A stretch of DNA of 64,000 nucleotides from NCBI GenBank assembly GCA_016748015.1, contig JAAOMT010000479.1, forward strand, positions 213,824 through 277,823, given 5' to 3'. A program made the position numbers and the translations under genes. Every line of letters begins with the position of its first letter. Within the stretch, counting starts at the first letter, position 1. The notes under the pieces were generated by a model, which worked only from the letters and a program-made list of their open reading frames with translations, made no database searches and was not told the DNA's origin. Shown here one piece after another: positions 1-13,522 of this stretch. This stretch comes from Geosiphon pyriformis (Eukaryota > Glomeromycota > Glomeromycetes > Archaeosporales > Geosiphonaceae).

Positions 1-352
1 GGGTTTCTACGAAAAAGGAAAGACTAGTTTATTCTGTTTTGTTCAAATAATGAATGCTCCATTTTATATAGATATTCTTCTTAACCACTTACCTGAAATT
101 AGAGTAATGCTGAGGAATAATTGGCGATTCCAACAAGATAATGACCCCAAGCATACTAGCAAACTTGCCAAAGAATTTATTGCTAAGAACAAAACTGAAT
201 TGTTGGGGTGGCTATCTAATAGTCCCAACTTAAACTCAATAGAAAACCTTTGGGCTATTGTTCCTGAATCTACCTTAATTGGTTTAGTAGGATCAATGAG
301 GCAGCGTTGTGAAATGATAATTGAGACAAATGGTGAAAGAATTTCCTATTAA
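1..352 (+). pseudogene. Tc1/mariner-type transposase, C-terminal fragment
   Basis: The frame is open from base 2, so the 5' part lies outside the window. The translation carries the hallmarks of a Tc1/mariner DDE transposase C-terminus: the second catalytic Asp in FQQDNDPKHTS, then WLSNSPNLNSIENLW with the third acidic residue. After NLWAIV the frame jumps directly to a C-terminal tail (LIGLVGSMRQRC...). The stretch that normally separates these parts in the family, about 35-40 residues, is missing, so the copy carries an in-frame internal deletion. The stop is the TAA at 350-352. A cut-and-paste transposase would act in the nucleus on its own terminal repeats; this copy is probably non-functional. 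Family assignment is firm, state of decay less so. Confidence 0.8.
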
Positions 353-498
353 TTTTTTTTAATAAAATTATATGGTATTTGACTTTCTAATAAAAGTTGT
401 TTTATGTAATTTGGTACATTAGTTAAGACATAGTAATTATTTTTATATTTCCGATTTTTTTCTTACCAGACTGTAGTTCTCAAATATCTACGTAATTA

Positions 499-537
<39 letters not shown>

Positions 538-1787
538 GATCTAAAGTGACGCGTATTTGAAATTTTTTCTTTTAATTACCTTTTTCAGTAATAAAGCGTA
601 TGAATTTTAATATATATAATTAATTAAATTATCCTTATTCTTATTCTTATTTTTAGCATGATTATAATACAATTTATTAATATTTATAAATAGAACCGAA
701 AAGGAAATTAAAAGATATATAATACCATATATGAATTTATTTTCCATAACAGATATTTAAAAATGAATCAATAAAACATGCGTAATTTTCTCGGGAAGAA
801 AAAAAAAAGTTTCCTTTCAAAATGTGAACTGGAGAATTTTTTTAGAATTTTTAAATACTAAATTTTTTCATTACCACTTGTATCCGGTTACTAGAATCGT
901 ATGACAAACAACCAAAAAAATTAAATAAGATTATTTAAAAAAGAATTTCAGATTTTTTTTATTTGGTGCAAAAAAGATTTAATATTTCTAGTATTTTTTT
1001 CTCTTAAATCTTTATAAATAAAAATTTTAAATAACAATGTAGGGGGTCAAACATCGAAAAAACATGTAAAAAAAAAAAGTAAATTAATTTTTTTCGGGTA
1101 TCCAATATTTTTGTTCAATTGTTGTTCCGCATCGATTTTTTTAAAAAAGAGGTTTTTATGATGAAAAACCCTTTTTTTTTTTAAAAAATTAAAAAATTTT
1201 CCGTTTCGGATTCTATTTGATGTCTATTAAATTTGCTGACTGTTTTTTTTTTTTTTAGCGGCAAAATAAAACATTTAATCTGAATTTGATTCCTTTCTGA
1301 AACTCAAAAAGCATTTCTTAACATCTAAATTTTTGTTGTGTTTGCCATAAAATAAATTATGATTTTCAGTAAACTATTTTTGATTTCAAAAGGACCAAGA
1401 TTTTTGAATAAACACAAATTTATTCCTCATAAAATTATTCTTGATTTAATTCAAATATTAGTAAATTCGTAAAAATTACATGGTTAACACTTCATATAGA
1501 TATATTCATGAATATTTTGTTCCTTTATCTCTCTTTTTATTTACATGTTGAAAGAGTTATTGACCGCTTAATTATAATAACCAATATAACCCAATCACTA
1601 ATTGAAAATTATACCACATCCAAAGTTGTGAGGGAAATAAATTCGTTTTATTTAAAAAAAATTATTCGTTGTAAAAAAAAAACTAATATCTCTTCAAAAA
1701 ATACTAGTTTTAACATCGTGAAAGTAATAAGAAAGCCGATAATTTTAAAGATACCTAAACCTAATTGAAATTAAAAAATTCCTTTTA
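353..1787. other. AT-rich intergenic region
   Basis: Non-coding, very AT-rich DNA between the transposase fragment and the HSP20 gene, with many A and T homopolymers. A short open frame at 1508-1768 (86 codons) has no recognisable domain and the composition of its surroundings, so it is not called. The first 100-150 bases probably hold the 3' terminal region of the Tc1-like element, but its end could not be placed without the partner repeat. Confidence 0.6.
498..536. repeat. (ATT)n microsatellite
   Basis: About 12 tandem TTA/ATT triplets, uninterrupted except at the edges, in the intergenic region downstream of the Tc1 fragment. Confidence 0.9.
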
Positions 1788-1818
1788 TCAATTGTAAATT
1801 AGTCCACAAATCTTTTTT

Positions 1819-2386
1819 TTATTGGACAGTAATCTTCTTCTTGCCGGCATTTTCAGCCTTAGGAATCTTAACTTCCAAGACGCCATGCTCAAATTTAGCG
1901 GTAATATCTTCCGATTTGACATTCGATGGCAAGGAAATCGCACGTGAGTAGCTACCGTAACGACGTTCTTGGACATGGGTATTTCCCTCTTTATACTTTT
2001 GATCTTGCTTCGACTCGCCGGAAATATGGAGAACATTGTCACGTACGTCAACGTTTACATTCTCTTTTGGGACACCCTATTTGATGGGAATTTAAGAAAG
2101 ATAAAAGTTTTTAAGTATCGAAAATTGATCATCTAAAAAGAGAAATTTAATCAAAGATTTGAGTTCTACTTACAGGTATTTCGGCGTTCACAACATATTC
2201 CTTTTCAGTTTCATGAAGATCAATAGCTGGTGACCATGTTGTTTGTGAGGAACCACCACGACTACTTGAACGAATACTACCACCGCGTTTTGCCGTATTC
2301 AAGTCGCTAAAGAAATTGTCAAAGACACGACCAATCTGATTTTCGAATTGTCGAATTTCTGGATCGCCAGCAAAGTAGAGAGACAT
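1819..2386 (-). CDS. Small heat-shock protein (HSP20 / alpha-crystallin family)
   Basis: Two exons, complement(1819-2076, 2174-2386), give a 156-residue protein, a usual length for fungal Hsp16-Hsp20 proteins. The intron at 2077-2173 has a GTAAGT donor and TAG acceptor and falls between EIP and GVPKENV of the alpha-crystallin domain. The N-terminal arm (residues 1-50) contains FDNFFSDL and a Ser/Arg/Gly-rich stretch. The domain runs from about WSPAIDLHETEKEYVV to the EHGVLEVKIPKAE strand. The C-terminal tail ends KKITVQ, containing the I-x-V motif that drives oligomerisation. The family are ATP-independent holdases that keep unfolding proteins soluble for Hsp70/Hsp104; location is usually cytosolic. 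Heat-shock elements lie upstream. FES1 follows in the same orientation. The start is the only ATG giving the complete arm. Confidence 0.93.
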
Positions 2387-2426
2387 TTTTTATCGAATTT
2401 TACTTGAATGAAATTGTTGGGAAAAA

Positions 2427-2451
2427 GTTGTTGTTGTTGTTGTTGTTGTTG
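2427..2451 (-). promoter_or_regulatory. (CAA)8 tract in the predicted HSP20 leader
   Basis: Read on the minus strand, eight CAA triplets lie 41-65 nt upstream of the HSP20 ATG, downstream of the predicted TATA box, so probably inside the 5' untranslated leader. Unstructured CAA-rich leaders are known to favour ribosome scanning; a role here is inference. Confidence 0.4.
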
Positions 2452-2524
2452 CTTTAAATATGCTTTTGAATCGCTCTTTTCGATTTTTGTTAAAGTTGGG
2501 AGAATAATGCGTTTTACCGGTTTC

Positions 2525-2532
2525 TATTTATA
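2525..2532 (-). promoter_or_regulatory. Probable TATA box of the HSP20 gene
   Basis: The minus strand reads TATAAATA about 140 nt upstream of the ATG, between the start codon and the nearer heat-shock element. A second, weaker TATTTAAAG lies at 2452-2460. Spacing to the heat-shock element (about 40 nt) is typical of heat-inducible promoters. Confidence 0.5.
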
Positions 2533-2570
2533 ATAAATGGCTTTTAAGAAACTTGAAATATGCTACATCG

Positions 2571-2586
2571 TTCCAGATTTTTCGAA
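2571..2586. promoter_or_regulatory. Heat-shock element, proximal
   Basis: The sequence TTCCAGATTTTTCGAA contains TTC-nn-GAt-nn-TTC followed directly by GAA, one base off the three-unit heat-shock factor consensus nTTCnnGAAnnTTCn. It lies about 185 nt upstream of the HSP20 start and just upstream of the TATA-like box. Function is inferred from position and consensus. Confidence 0.5.
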
Positions 2587-2716
2587 ATTGATAATTTATG
2601 ATCATCATCATGACTTAATTGGGTTGACAATTGTTTTTCTACAACACTCTACAAAATACGATATGATTGGATAATTTTCCAATATGTTTGAGAAACTTGT
2701 GGAAAACTCACGCGTA

Positions 2717-2736
2717 TTCTTGAACTTTCTTTAGAA
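2717..2736. promoter_or_regulatory. Heat-shock element, distal (perfect three-unit)
   Basis: TTCTTGAACTTTC at 2717-2729 is a perfect TTC-nn-GAA-nn-TTC array, the canonical binding site for a heat-shock factor trimer. A further GAA follows at 2734-2736 with non-consensus spacing. It sits about 330 nt upstream of the HSP20 ATG and about 360 nt beyond the 3' end of FES1, so HSP20 is the obvious target. Confidence 0.65.
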
Positions 2737-3093
2737 ATGATCAGTCTTTGCTCTTTATTATCAATTTACTGCTTATTTTATAAACTCACTTTATTCATTA
2801 TAGTCAACGATTTTATCATCAATTTAACTAGATATTTGGCTCATAAAGACCAATTATGAAATTTTTTTGAGACTTCACAATAGAATTGACATTTCATAAT
2901 TTTAATAATAGTTAAACAGATGAAAATTTCGTTCTTGAATCTCAAATGCAGATTATTTAAACCTAAATGAAAGCTTGTAATCGTTGTTAATTTGTGTCAT
3001 TTGGTTTTCAATTAGCTTCCTGAGCGTTTCCATTTTTGGCGAAAATTGATTTCTAATTTAAAAACCAACTTTAATAATAAACTAAAAATTCTC

Positions 3094-4653
3094 TTAATCA
3101 GCATGAGACAAAGCTAAACAATTTTCAAGATGATTCCACTGTTCAGGACTCAAAGCTATATCCTGATATTTTTGCTTCAGATCAGGAAGTAAGAGTCTTA
3201 ATTCCTCTATTTCGTCATCGTCAAAGGAAATTGAGGAGCGAAGCAAGGCGAGCAATGTAGAGAATATCTAGGTTTTTATAAGTGAAACATAGGTATCAGT
3301 CTTGAAGAAATAGACACTCCAAGATCGAACGGACAAACCTTGTCGGTCAAATCATCGTCCTGATCCCCATATTTATTGAGTATTTTGATCATTTGTTTTA
3401 GTAAACCTTTTTCTTCCATTCGTGAGGCGACACTTTTAGAATCTTGTTTAAGTAAAGTTTCAAGTAGGAATGTTGTTTTCCTAAGCATTGGTATGTCTTG
3501 AAAAATGATAGAAAACTGTTAGATTTATTTTGAAAATAAAGTTTGTTGATTCTCGTTCCTATCGAGATATTTTACCATCTGACGTCTGCAATAATTTTAA
3601 TAAGGCTTCGTAACCTTCTCCTTGATCAAATAGATCGAGCCCTTCCTGATAATGCTTTATGGCGCCTAAAACAGCCAAAAATACGACAATGATTATCCTC
3701 GATGCGTAAAAAATTTATATCATCCATTATTATCGAAACTGACCAGAAATAGCATACAAAGCCTTGCTTCTAACTTCAACTTCTTCTTGCTCATTTTTTA
3801 GCAAATCAATGGTTGCTCTCAAACCTCCCGCTTGGGCAAACTAATAATAAAAGATTTTTCAATATCATATTCAAATTGATATCTCATAAATAACGTTTGT
3901 CCAATACAGGTAATATTTAGCGCTTACCGCTTTCTGAGCCCTGATATTATTTTGTACGGCAGTCCCACAAACCCATAATGCATGTACGCGCAGTGAGGCA
4001 ACCGGGAGGGAAAGGAAGGAGATAATTTGGGGCCAGAGTTTCATGTTCTCGAGGTCTTTATGATGTCCCAAACACCATCAGAAGGATATTGATCATGAAT
4101 AATCAGAACTTTGCAAATTAAGTGGGAATACCTATAGCGTTATCAATCTGTTGCACGATCTATCAAAAAGACCAAAATTACTATATTAGAAGAAAGTCGG
4201 ATCAAAGAAAGAATGATTCTTTGTGAATATTGTTTTTACTACCATTTCCAAATTATCGAATGCAATTTCTTTATTTTCCAAGGTCTCTTGGGGATCAGAT
4301 ATTAATTGAACAATTTCTTTTGTGAATTCGGATAAATGCATAGCATTGAAAAAAAGATATTAGAGTTTGGAGTAATTTGCCGTGATGGATAATGTTGGAT
4401 CACAAGTGAGCACCTTTCATTTTAACAGCATCGGATTTTCCTAATATTACATCAATGATTCCTGAATCCTAAAACCCAGTCATATAAAAATAAGAAAGTG
4501 ATAAGTTGATCAAAGAGAAATCATGGCAGTAAAAGTGCGAGAAATACAAACGATCTTTGGTGTTTCCCTTTGTTTTTCATTGCTATCAGACCGCGGGGTC
4601 TCAGTACCAGTACTGGTGCTATTTGAAATGCCCCACTGCAAAAGTTTTTCCAT
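3094..4653 (-). CDS. FES1: Fes1/HspBP1-type Hsp70 nucleotide-exchange factor
   Basis: Nine exons on the minus strand, 5' to 3': 4552-4653, 4414-4468, 4243-4316, 4132-4159, 3928-4055, 3744-3840, 3576-3665, 3339-3496, 3094-3267. All phases agree and give 301 residues, the usual Fes1 length. The start reads MEKLLQWGISNSTS, the conserved Fes1 N-terminus. Armadillo-type helical repeats follow, with typical strings IAFDNLEM, QIDNAIDLENMKLW, VHALWVCGTAVQNN, QAGGLRATIDLL and RSKALYAISGAIKHYQ. Fes1 releases ADP from cytosolic Hsp70 (Ssa) and directs misfolded clients to degradation. The gene lies tandem to HSP20. Oddities: exon 4 is only 28 nt, and exon 2 uses a weak GTGCTC donor. That junction was chosen because it restores KMKEIVQLISDP at family spacing. 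Confidence 0.92.
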
Positions 4654-5024
4654 AAGTTTTTAATTTCGTAAAGGCTACTATAGAAAACTCCAAGTTTTTG
4701 ATCTTTTATTTGAATTGAGACGCGAAAGGGTGGAAAATAGACACGTTAATTCTTGCCTAGAATATACTAGAAAAATATCAGTCATAAAAAATAAAGGGAC
4801 AGACGATACACAAAACTAGCCAAAAAAGGAAGCTACTTCAACATCTACGCTAGGCTCGTGCACTATTTGTTGTGTACTAGCTCATGCAACGTCAATCATT
4901 GGTTTCATTGGTTGTGTTGAAGGGAAGATAACACATAATATATTGTTTTGGGCGTTGTGGCTTTAAAAATGTGGGTAACACGAACAAAGATTCAAAGAAA
5001 TTCAAGACCAAAGAACAAATAAAA
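4654..5024. promoter_or_regulatory. Divergent promoter region between FES1 and the kinase gene
   Basis: About 370 bases separate the FES1 start (minus) and the kinase upstream ORF (plus). No TATA box or heat-shock element with a clear consensus was seen. TTATTT and AATAAA-like strings occur but carry no weight here. Confidence 0.4.
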
Positions 5025-5055
5025 ATGGATTTCAACCCATTCGCGAAACTCTGCG

Positions 5056-5072
<17 letters not shown>
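5025..5072 (+). other. Upstream ORF overlapping the kinase start codon
   Basis: An ATG at 5025 opens a 15-codon frame (MDFNPFAKLCDGRSE) that ends at TAG 5070-5072, overlapping the kinase ATG at 5056 in another frame. Ribosomes starting at the first ATG (context aaaaATGg) would pass the kinase start, so it could lower kinase translation unless scanning is leaky. This assumes transcription starts upstream of 5025, which the sequence does not show. Confidence 0.45.
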
Positions 5073-8452
<3,380 letters not shown>

Positions 8453-8958
8453 ACAATGAAAGAATAAGTGCGACCTTTTTACAAGAGTTAAACTTTTAAT
8501 TAGACCACTTTGGAATTTGATAGGTAATAAGAATCTTGTCAAATTAATGAGAGTGTTAGCTATTTTATTTATTTCTTAATAAGCTAATATTTCAATACAC
8601 TGCAATTATTGGTCTATATAACTTTTCCTCCTTAATTCATAACTTTTGTCCTCCCTTAATTAATTCTAGTGCTTGAAAATTAGTTTTTTAAAAAATTTTA
8701 ATCAATTTTTACACTATTACTATATATTTCCCTTGGTGAAGTATGGAGCTGAGGTTTTATTTTTCAAATCTGTCCTTTCAAATTCTTAGAAATAGTTCAT
8801 CTTATAATGCACCACTCCTTTTTTCTTTCAAAATTCCTAATAGAGGCTAAAATCGCAGCAAATTAAATTTCATACCTGGACACCACAAATCATTTGGATC
8901 CTCAGGGCAAATTTGGAGCTTATGGATGGCTTTGAGAAACCTCATCTTTACTTTCTAA
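8453..8958. other. Intergenic region between convergent genes
   Basis: AT-rich DNA between the kinase stop (plus) and the SRP receptor beta stop (minus). It should hold both 3' untranslated regions. No further ORF, RNA gene or repeat was recognised. Confidence 0.6.
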
Positions 8959-10086
8959 TCAGTATCCAGTGAACACATCTGCAATCCATTCTTTCACCAT
9001 ATTAATTTGGCCTTTTTCAACAGAGAGAGATACAAACTCCACTCGATTCTCTAAATGATCAAACTTAAAATCTTCATTCTCGTAGCCCAAGAATTCTACC
9101 TCCTCTGCTGAATCCTGATGCTCTAGTGCCGCAGTGCGCGTCCCACGCAAATGGGTGCTAAAATAGCGAAAGGATTCTAATTAATTTATAAATTCCTCGC
9201 TAAATATCAAGTGTAATTTTCTTACAGCTCAATCTCCAATGATGTCTGAATTTTCTCGGATGAAAGTGCCGTTACTAAGTCATTTTTGTTACAGAGGATT
9301 AAAACTGGCACCTTTTGCTTGGATACGTGCTTATTTGAGAAAATATCATATAGATATCTGAAATAATTAGGCAGGACGTTATAAAAGTAGTTCCAAAGAG
9401 TGCCAGCTCAGGCTGCAAAGAAATGATGAAACTAATACTCTGCTATCGGACGGTAGTTTTTGACACACGAAGCACTGTCGATGACGAAGATAATTCCGCG
9501 CGTAATCGGTACGAATTCCAAGAATTTGAATCGTAGCCTCTCGTGACCTGGCACATCAACTATATGCACTGGCTCTTTGGTAAGCGGCTCGAACTGTATT
9601 TAAAAACTATTCAATTATAAATTGATTAAACCATTTTTCAAAGAAAAGCCTTACTTCATCAACAATAAATGTGGTAGGGATAAAGTGCCCTTCGTTTTCT
9701 TTCATAGAAGTGTGGGTGGAAACTAGTTCCCCATATCGTAACTGATAAAAAAAGCTCGAAATTAATCACTAAAATTATACCAGAGAAAATATAAAAGCTG
9801 ATTTCAGCAATACCATGGCATATAGCGCTGTTTTCCCTGCGTCAGATAAACCAAGTATAAGAAAGGTGTCATTTCTGATTTTCTTTTTGACAAAGGAAAG
9901 GGTCACTTTTTGAATTGGTCATGAAAAAATAATATGGTGAAAACGTGTGTTAATTTACGGGATTGACAGCCAAACTATGCAACGTCTAGAATGCCACCTT
10001 TATCCCACACCTACAACGATTAAGACCACGACAATAATTACTACCGCTATGGTCACTAGGAAATTATTTAAAATTAAATACGTCAT
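8959..10086 (-). CDS. SRP102: Signal recognition particle receptor subunit beta (small GTPase)
   Basis: Six exons on the minus strand: 10011-10086, 9814-9905, 9655-9741, 9439-9593, 9226-9357, 8959-9157; phases agree, 246 residues. Residues 10-26 form a single hydrophobic helix (FLVTIAVVIIVVVLIVV), the membrane anchor expected at the N-terminus of SR-beta. The GTPase motifs follow: G1 GLSDAGKTAL (44-53), a G2 region around HFIPTTFIVDE, G3 DVPGHERLR (98-106) and G4 NKND (160-163). The C-terminal part (THLRGTRTA, EFLGYENEDFKFDHL, then IADVFTGY) is typical of SR-beta. The protein anchors SR-alpha on the endoplasmic reticulum and, in its GTP form, helps hand ribosome-nascent chains to the translocon. 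Its start lies 283 nt from the divergent MIR1 start. All introns are GT-AG. Confidence 0.93.
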
Positions 10087-10369
10087 GGGTGAAAGATAAT
10101 TTGCAGAAATGGCGACTTTTGAGGTTTTATGAGTTCGCAGAAATCGATGCCTAATCTTACGTGAAGCTATGAGTAAAGGTGAGTAATTTTGTCAAATTTT
10201 GATTGGTAGATCACACAAAATACAATCCTCCGTAACTAGCCGGACCGCTATGTGCAACACATCAAAAATTAAAAAGTTCGAAATGAAAAATCGACAATTT
10301 CTTTGGTCTCGCTTATCATATTCGTCAGGTTACTCCACTCTTCTTTCTTAATAGGTTTTCTAGCGAAAT
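10087..10369. promoter_or_regulatory. Divergent promoter of SRP102 and MIR1
   Basis: A 283-nt spacer between two divergent start codons. It contains GATTGG (reverse CCAAT) at 10201-10206, a candidate CCAAT-box for the Hap complex; no convincing TATA box was seen. Assignment rests on position and one short motif. Confidence 0.4.
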
Positions 10370-11670
10370 ATGAGTACGGATAAGTCTCTTCCGAAATCTG
10401 CAGTAGAGCCGAGGTTCGGTTCCTTAAAAACCCAAACACAGGTTCCCACTGGTGTCGATTTATATTCTCGCTTTGCTTTCTCTGGTGCGGTCTGTTGCGC
10501 TGTGACCCACGGCGCTTTGACCCCAGGTACGTTTATTATGTAAAGAGTCACCATAACCGAACTTTATTAAAAACTAAGGGTTTTTTTTAGAGGATTTTTT
10601 TGAAGCCCAAAGTTAGATACTGACTCATCAAAATCAATAATTTTTCATCGATTCCTTTACGTAATTTCACAAAAAAAAGTCGATGTCGTGAAAACACGAA
10701 TGCAGCTGGACTCGGCGGTTTACAACAAAGGAATGCTTGATGCTACTCGTCAGATTATCCGTAATGAAGGCCCAGCTGCCCTTGCCACTGGTTTCGGGCC
10801 TACCTTCCTCGGTTATTTTTTGCAAGGAGCATTTAAATTTGGCGGCTACGAGTTGTGGAAAAAGACTATTATTGAAGCTGTCGGTGTAGAAACGGCTACT
10901 GCAAATCGAACCATTGTCTATCTTGGGGCTGCTGGCATAGCAGAGTTCTTTGCAGATATTGTGCTATGTCCATTGGAAGCTACCCGTATCCGTCTAGTAT
11001 CACAGCCTACTTTTGCTAGTGGTCTCGCCAGTGGATTTGCTCGTCTTTATAGAGAAGAAGGGATTATTCGTGGATTCTATTCTGGATTCGGCCCTATCTT
11101 ATTTAAGGTGCTTTGAAGAGATCAATAAGTTTTATATTGTAATAACGCTAGGAAACTCTAGATTTGTTAACACGATTTACATCATTATTCATTATTCAGC
11201 AAATTCCTTACACTATGACCAAGTTTGCAGTTTATGAAAAAGCAGTGGTAAGTATAATTATCATTTACTGTTATATAATACTCTAGTTTCCTGCAAATTT
11301 CTTTAAAAATTTTGTTATTATAATACAGGAAGTAATTTATAACACCATTCCCACCCCTAAAAGTGAACTCTCTGTTTCCACCAACACTGCCATCAATCTT
11401 GGGGCTGGACTTATCTCTGGTCTTGCTGCAGCCGTAGTCTCCCAACCAGCAGATACTTTGCTTTCTAAGATTAACAAGCAAAAGGGCGCAGAGGGATCCA
11501 TTGCATCCCGACTTATTGTGCTCGCAAAAGAATTAGGTCCACGTGGATTGTTCCTGGGCCTTGGTGCTCGTCTTGTTATGGTTGGGACGTTAACAGCCGG
11601 TCAATTTGCCATATATGGTGATATAAAACGCTTACTTGGAGCGACCAACGCTGTTGAACTTGCTCGCTAA
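10370..11670 (+). CDS. MIR1: Mitochondrial phosphate carrier
   Basis: Four exons (10370-10526, 10680-11107, 11200-11247, 11329-11670) give 324 residues, the normal length of SLC25 carriers. Three carrier repeats are visible, each starting with the signature Px[D/E]xx[K/R]x[R/K]: PVDVVKTR (52-59), PLEATRIR and PADTLLSK. Diagnostic phosphate-carrier strings include [42 protein letters not shown] and RLVMVGTLT. The protein imports inorganic phosphate into the matrix with protons (or in exchange for hydroxide), supplying ATP synthase, from the inner mitochondrial membrane. There is no long cleavable presequence, as in yeast Mir1. Exon 3 is only 48 nt. The close match to Mir1-type signatures makes this clearer than the Pic2 alternative. 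Confidence 0.95.
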
Positions 11671-12036
11671 AAGAGTCCATCTTAATTAGATTTATAATTA
11701 TTTGATCGATTAAGTCTTGTTTTACACGATGATAGAGAAAAGAGCAGGGAAACGGGTGATTTGATTCTTGAGCTCCTAGTGGGCACATAAAATTTTCGTT
11801 GCGTTGGACTGCAAATGAACGAAATAATTATATCTTTTTTTGTCCTACAGAATCACCGAGTTTTATTCCCATCTTTATAATCTTACAAATTTTATTTATG
11901 TAAATTTATCTTTCTGAAATTATATCACTAGAGTTTTTATATTTTCAAAAGGCTCTATTGTGAGCGTCACTTCAATAAAATGAGAGGAAATTCACCTGTG
12001 AGATAATAATGAAAAAATTTGAAATTTGCATTATGT
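11671..12036. other. Downstream region of MIR1 up to the 39.5-kb element
   Basis: Probable MIR1 3' untranslated region and intergenic DNA; no other gene seen. The last eight bases before 12045 (TACTATTG) form the left copy of the target-site duplication described below. Confidence 0.6.
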
Positions 12037-12044
12037 TACTATTG
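12037..12044. repeat. Left target-site duplication of the 39.5-kb TIR element
   Basis: TACTATTG directly precedes the left inverted repeat. The right repeat is followed by TACTATTA at 51552-51559, identical at seven of eight positions. Confidence 0.55.
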
Positions 12045-12690
12045 TTACGGTTGAAAACCATAGTTTTTATTAATTATCACATGTATTAGCCACTAATGTC
12101 ATATAATTAACCACCCTATTTTTAGAAACTGATCATTGACCTAGTTGCTAATCTGGTCATTGACCACTTTGAATAGCTATATAAGTAATGTATCTCTTAG
12201 CTGTAAAAAGACATGTTTTCAACATATTTGACATATACAAATAAAATTTATAAAAATCACTTTTAAATATCCAATTCTTTCCAATTCACTTATTTCTTTT
12301 TTATAATTTTTTCAAGTATTTAAATATCTGTGGATAAAAGATTACTTGTTGGGATTTATTTATAACTGTTAGTCTTAAAGATTATTGAATAAATGTTATT
12401 AAAAAATACAATTAATATCTAATATTGAATTTTAAAAGTGCTAATATAAAGCATAGAATTATATTAATATGTTATTTTTTGTTAATATTATGAACTATTT
12501 CTTTACTTTCAAATTTTTGTTACTTTTAAAAAAAATAACAATTGAAATATTTATAAAACTGATTTTATATATTGAATTTATACAAATTTAATTTGTTCTT
12601 TAAAGTTAAATTTTTCTTTAATTAATTTTATTATTATACAATTTTGTTCTATTTTGTTATTTATTAGCTTGTTAGTTTAATTTATAACAC
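12045..12690 (+). repeat. Left terminal inverted repeat (about 0.65 kb)
   Basis: Matches the reverse complement of 50955-51551 with point differences and a 36-base segment (after GGTCATTGA) absent from the right copy. Two subterminal direct motifs, TGATCATTGACC at 12130-12141 and TGGTCATTGACC at 12154-12165, recur in the right copy. A TATA-like CTATATAAG lies at 12178-12186. The inner boundary is gradual. Confidence 0.75.
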
Positions 12691-13012
12691 TATTATTAAG
12701 CAATGGTTTTTTTTAAGTTATAATAATATTTTCTTTTTGTATTTATTTATAATTAATTTTTTTGCTTTAATAAATGTAATTTTATAACTTTTTAAATTTA
12801 AATTGTTTTTATTTTTTTATGTATATTGTATTGTTGTTATTAATAATATAAAATTTTTATTTATATTATATATATTTTATTAATTTTTGTATATATATTA
12901 ATTAATTTTATATGTATATTAATACAGAAATTTTTTTTATTAATTTTACAAGTAAGATTTAAATACTATCTAGTACAATACATTAAATTATGTATTTACT
13001 ACATATAACTAG

Positions 13013-13522
13013 TATTATTTATAAAAAAAAAGTACAAAAAAAATATAAAAAAAATAGATTATAAAATAAATTAATAGGAGAATAATACTTAATAAGTAAA
13101 CATATTTTTAGGAAATTATGACACATTTTTAGAAAATAGTATAAAAAAAGAGTAAAAATATATAAAATCTTATATAATTTAAATTATATATATAGCAAGA
13201 GTATTAAAAGCAAAAAAGACAGAACAGTAGCTAAAAATATGTAATTATTAAATATTTTTTTCTTCAAAAAATAGTTTTTTATAATTTAAAATAGAATCAT
13301 ATCTATATTAATAAAAATACTTATTATTATTTAATTTATGTTTTTATTGTTTAATTAAGAAATATTAATTATTATTATTTTTTTTTTGTTGTTTATTAAT
13401 TAATTAAAAGATTAAATATTAAGTAATTAATATTAAAAATAATTTGATAAAAGATTTATAAAACAAGAATAAAAAATTTAAGAATAGCTTACCAAAAAGA
13501 CATAACTGTTAGAATAAACTGG
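13013..13522 (+). repeat. 5' LTR of element B, first part
   Basis: Aligns with the first two thirds of the 27991-28811 LTR and ends AGAATAAACTGG exactly where element A begins. In the uninterrupted 3' copy the same site reads AAACTGGCCACTATAC. The left edge (TATTATTTATAA against TGTTATTCATAA) is approximate. Confidence 0.7.

Noticed and set aside
1508-1768. 86-codon open frame in AT-rich DNA
   Set aside because: No domain, Lys/Ile/Asn-rich composition expected from AT-rich non-coding DNA, no intron or promoter signals.
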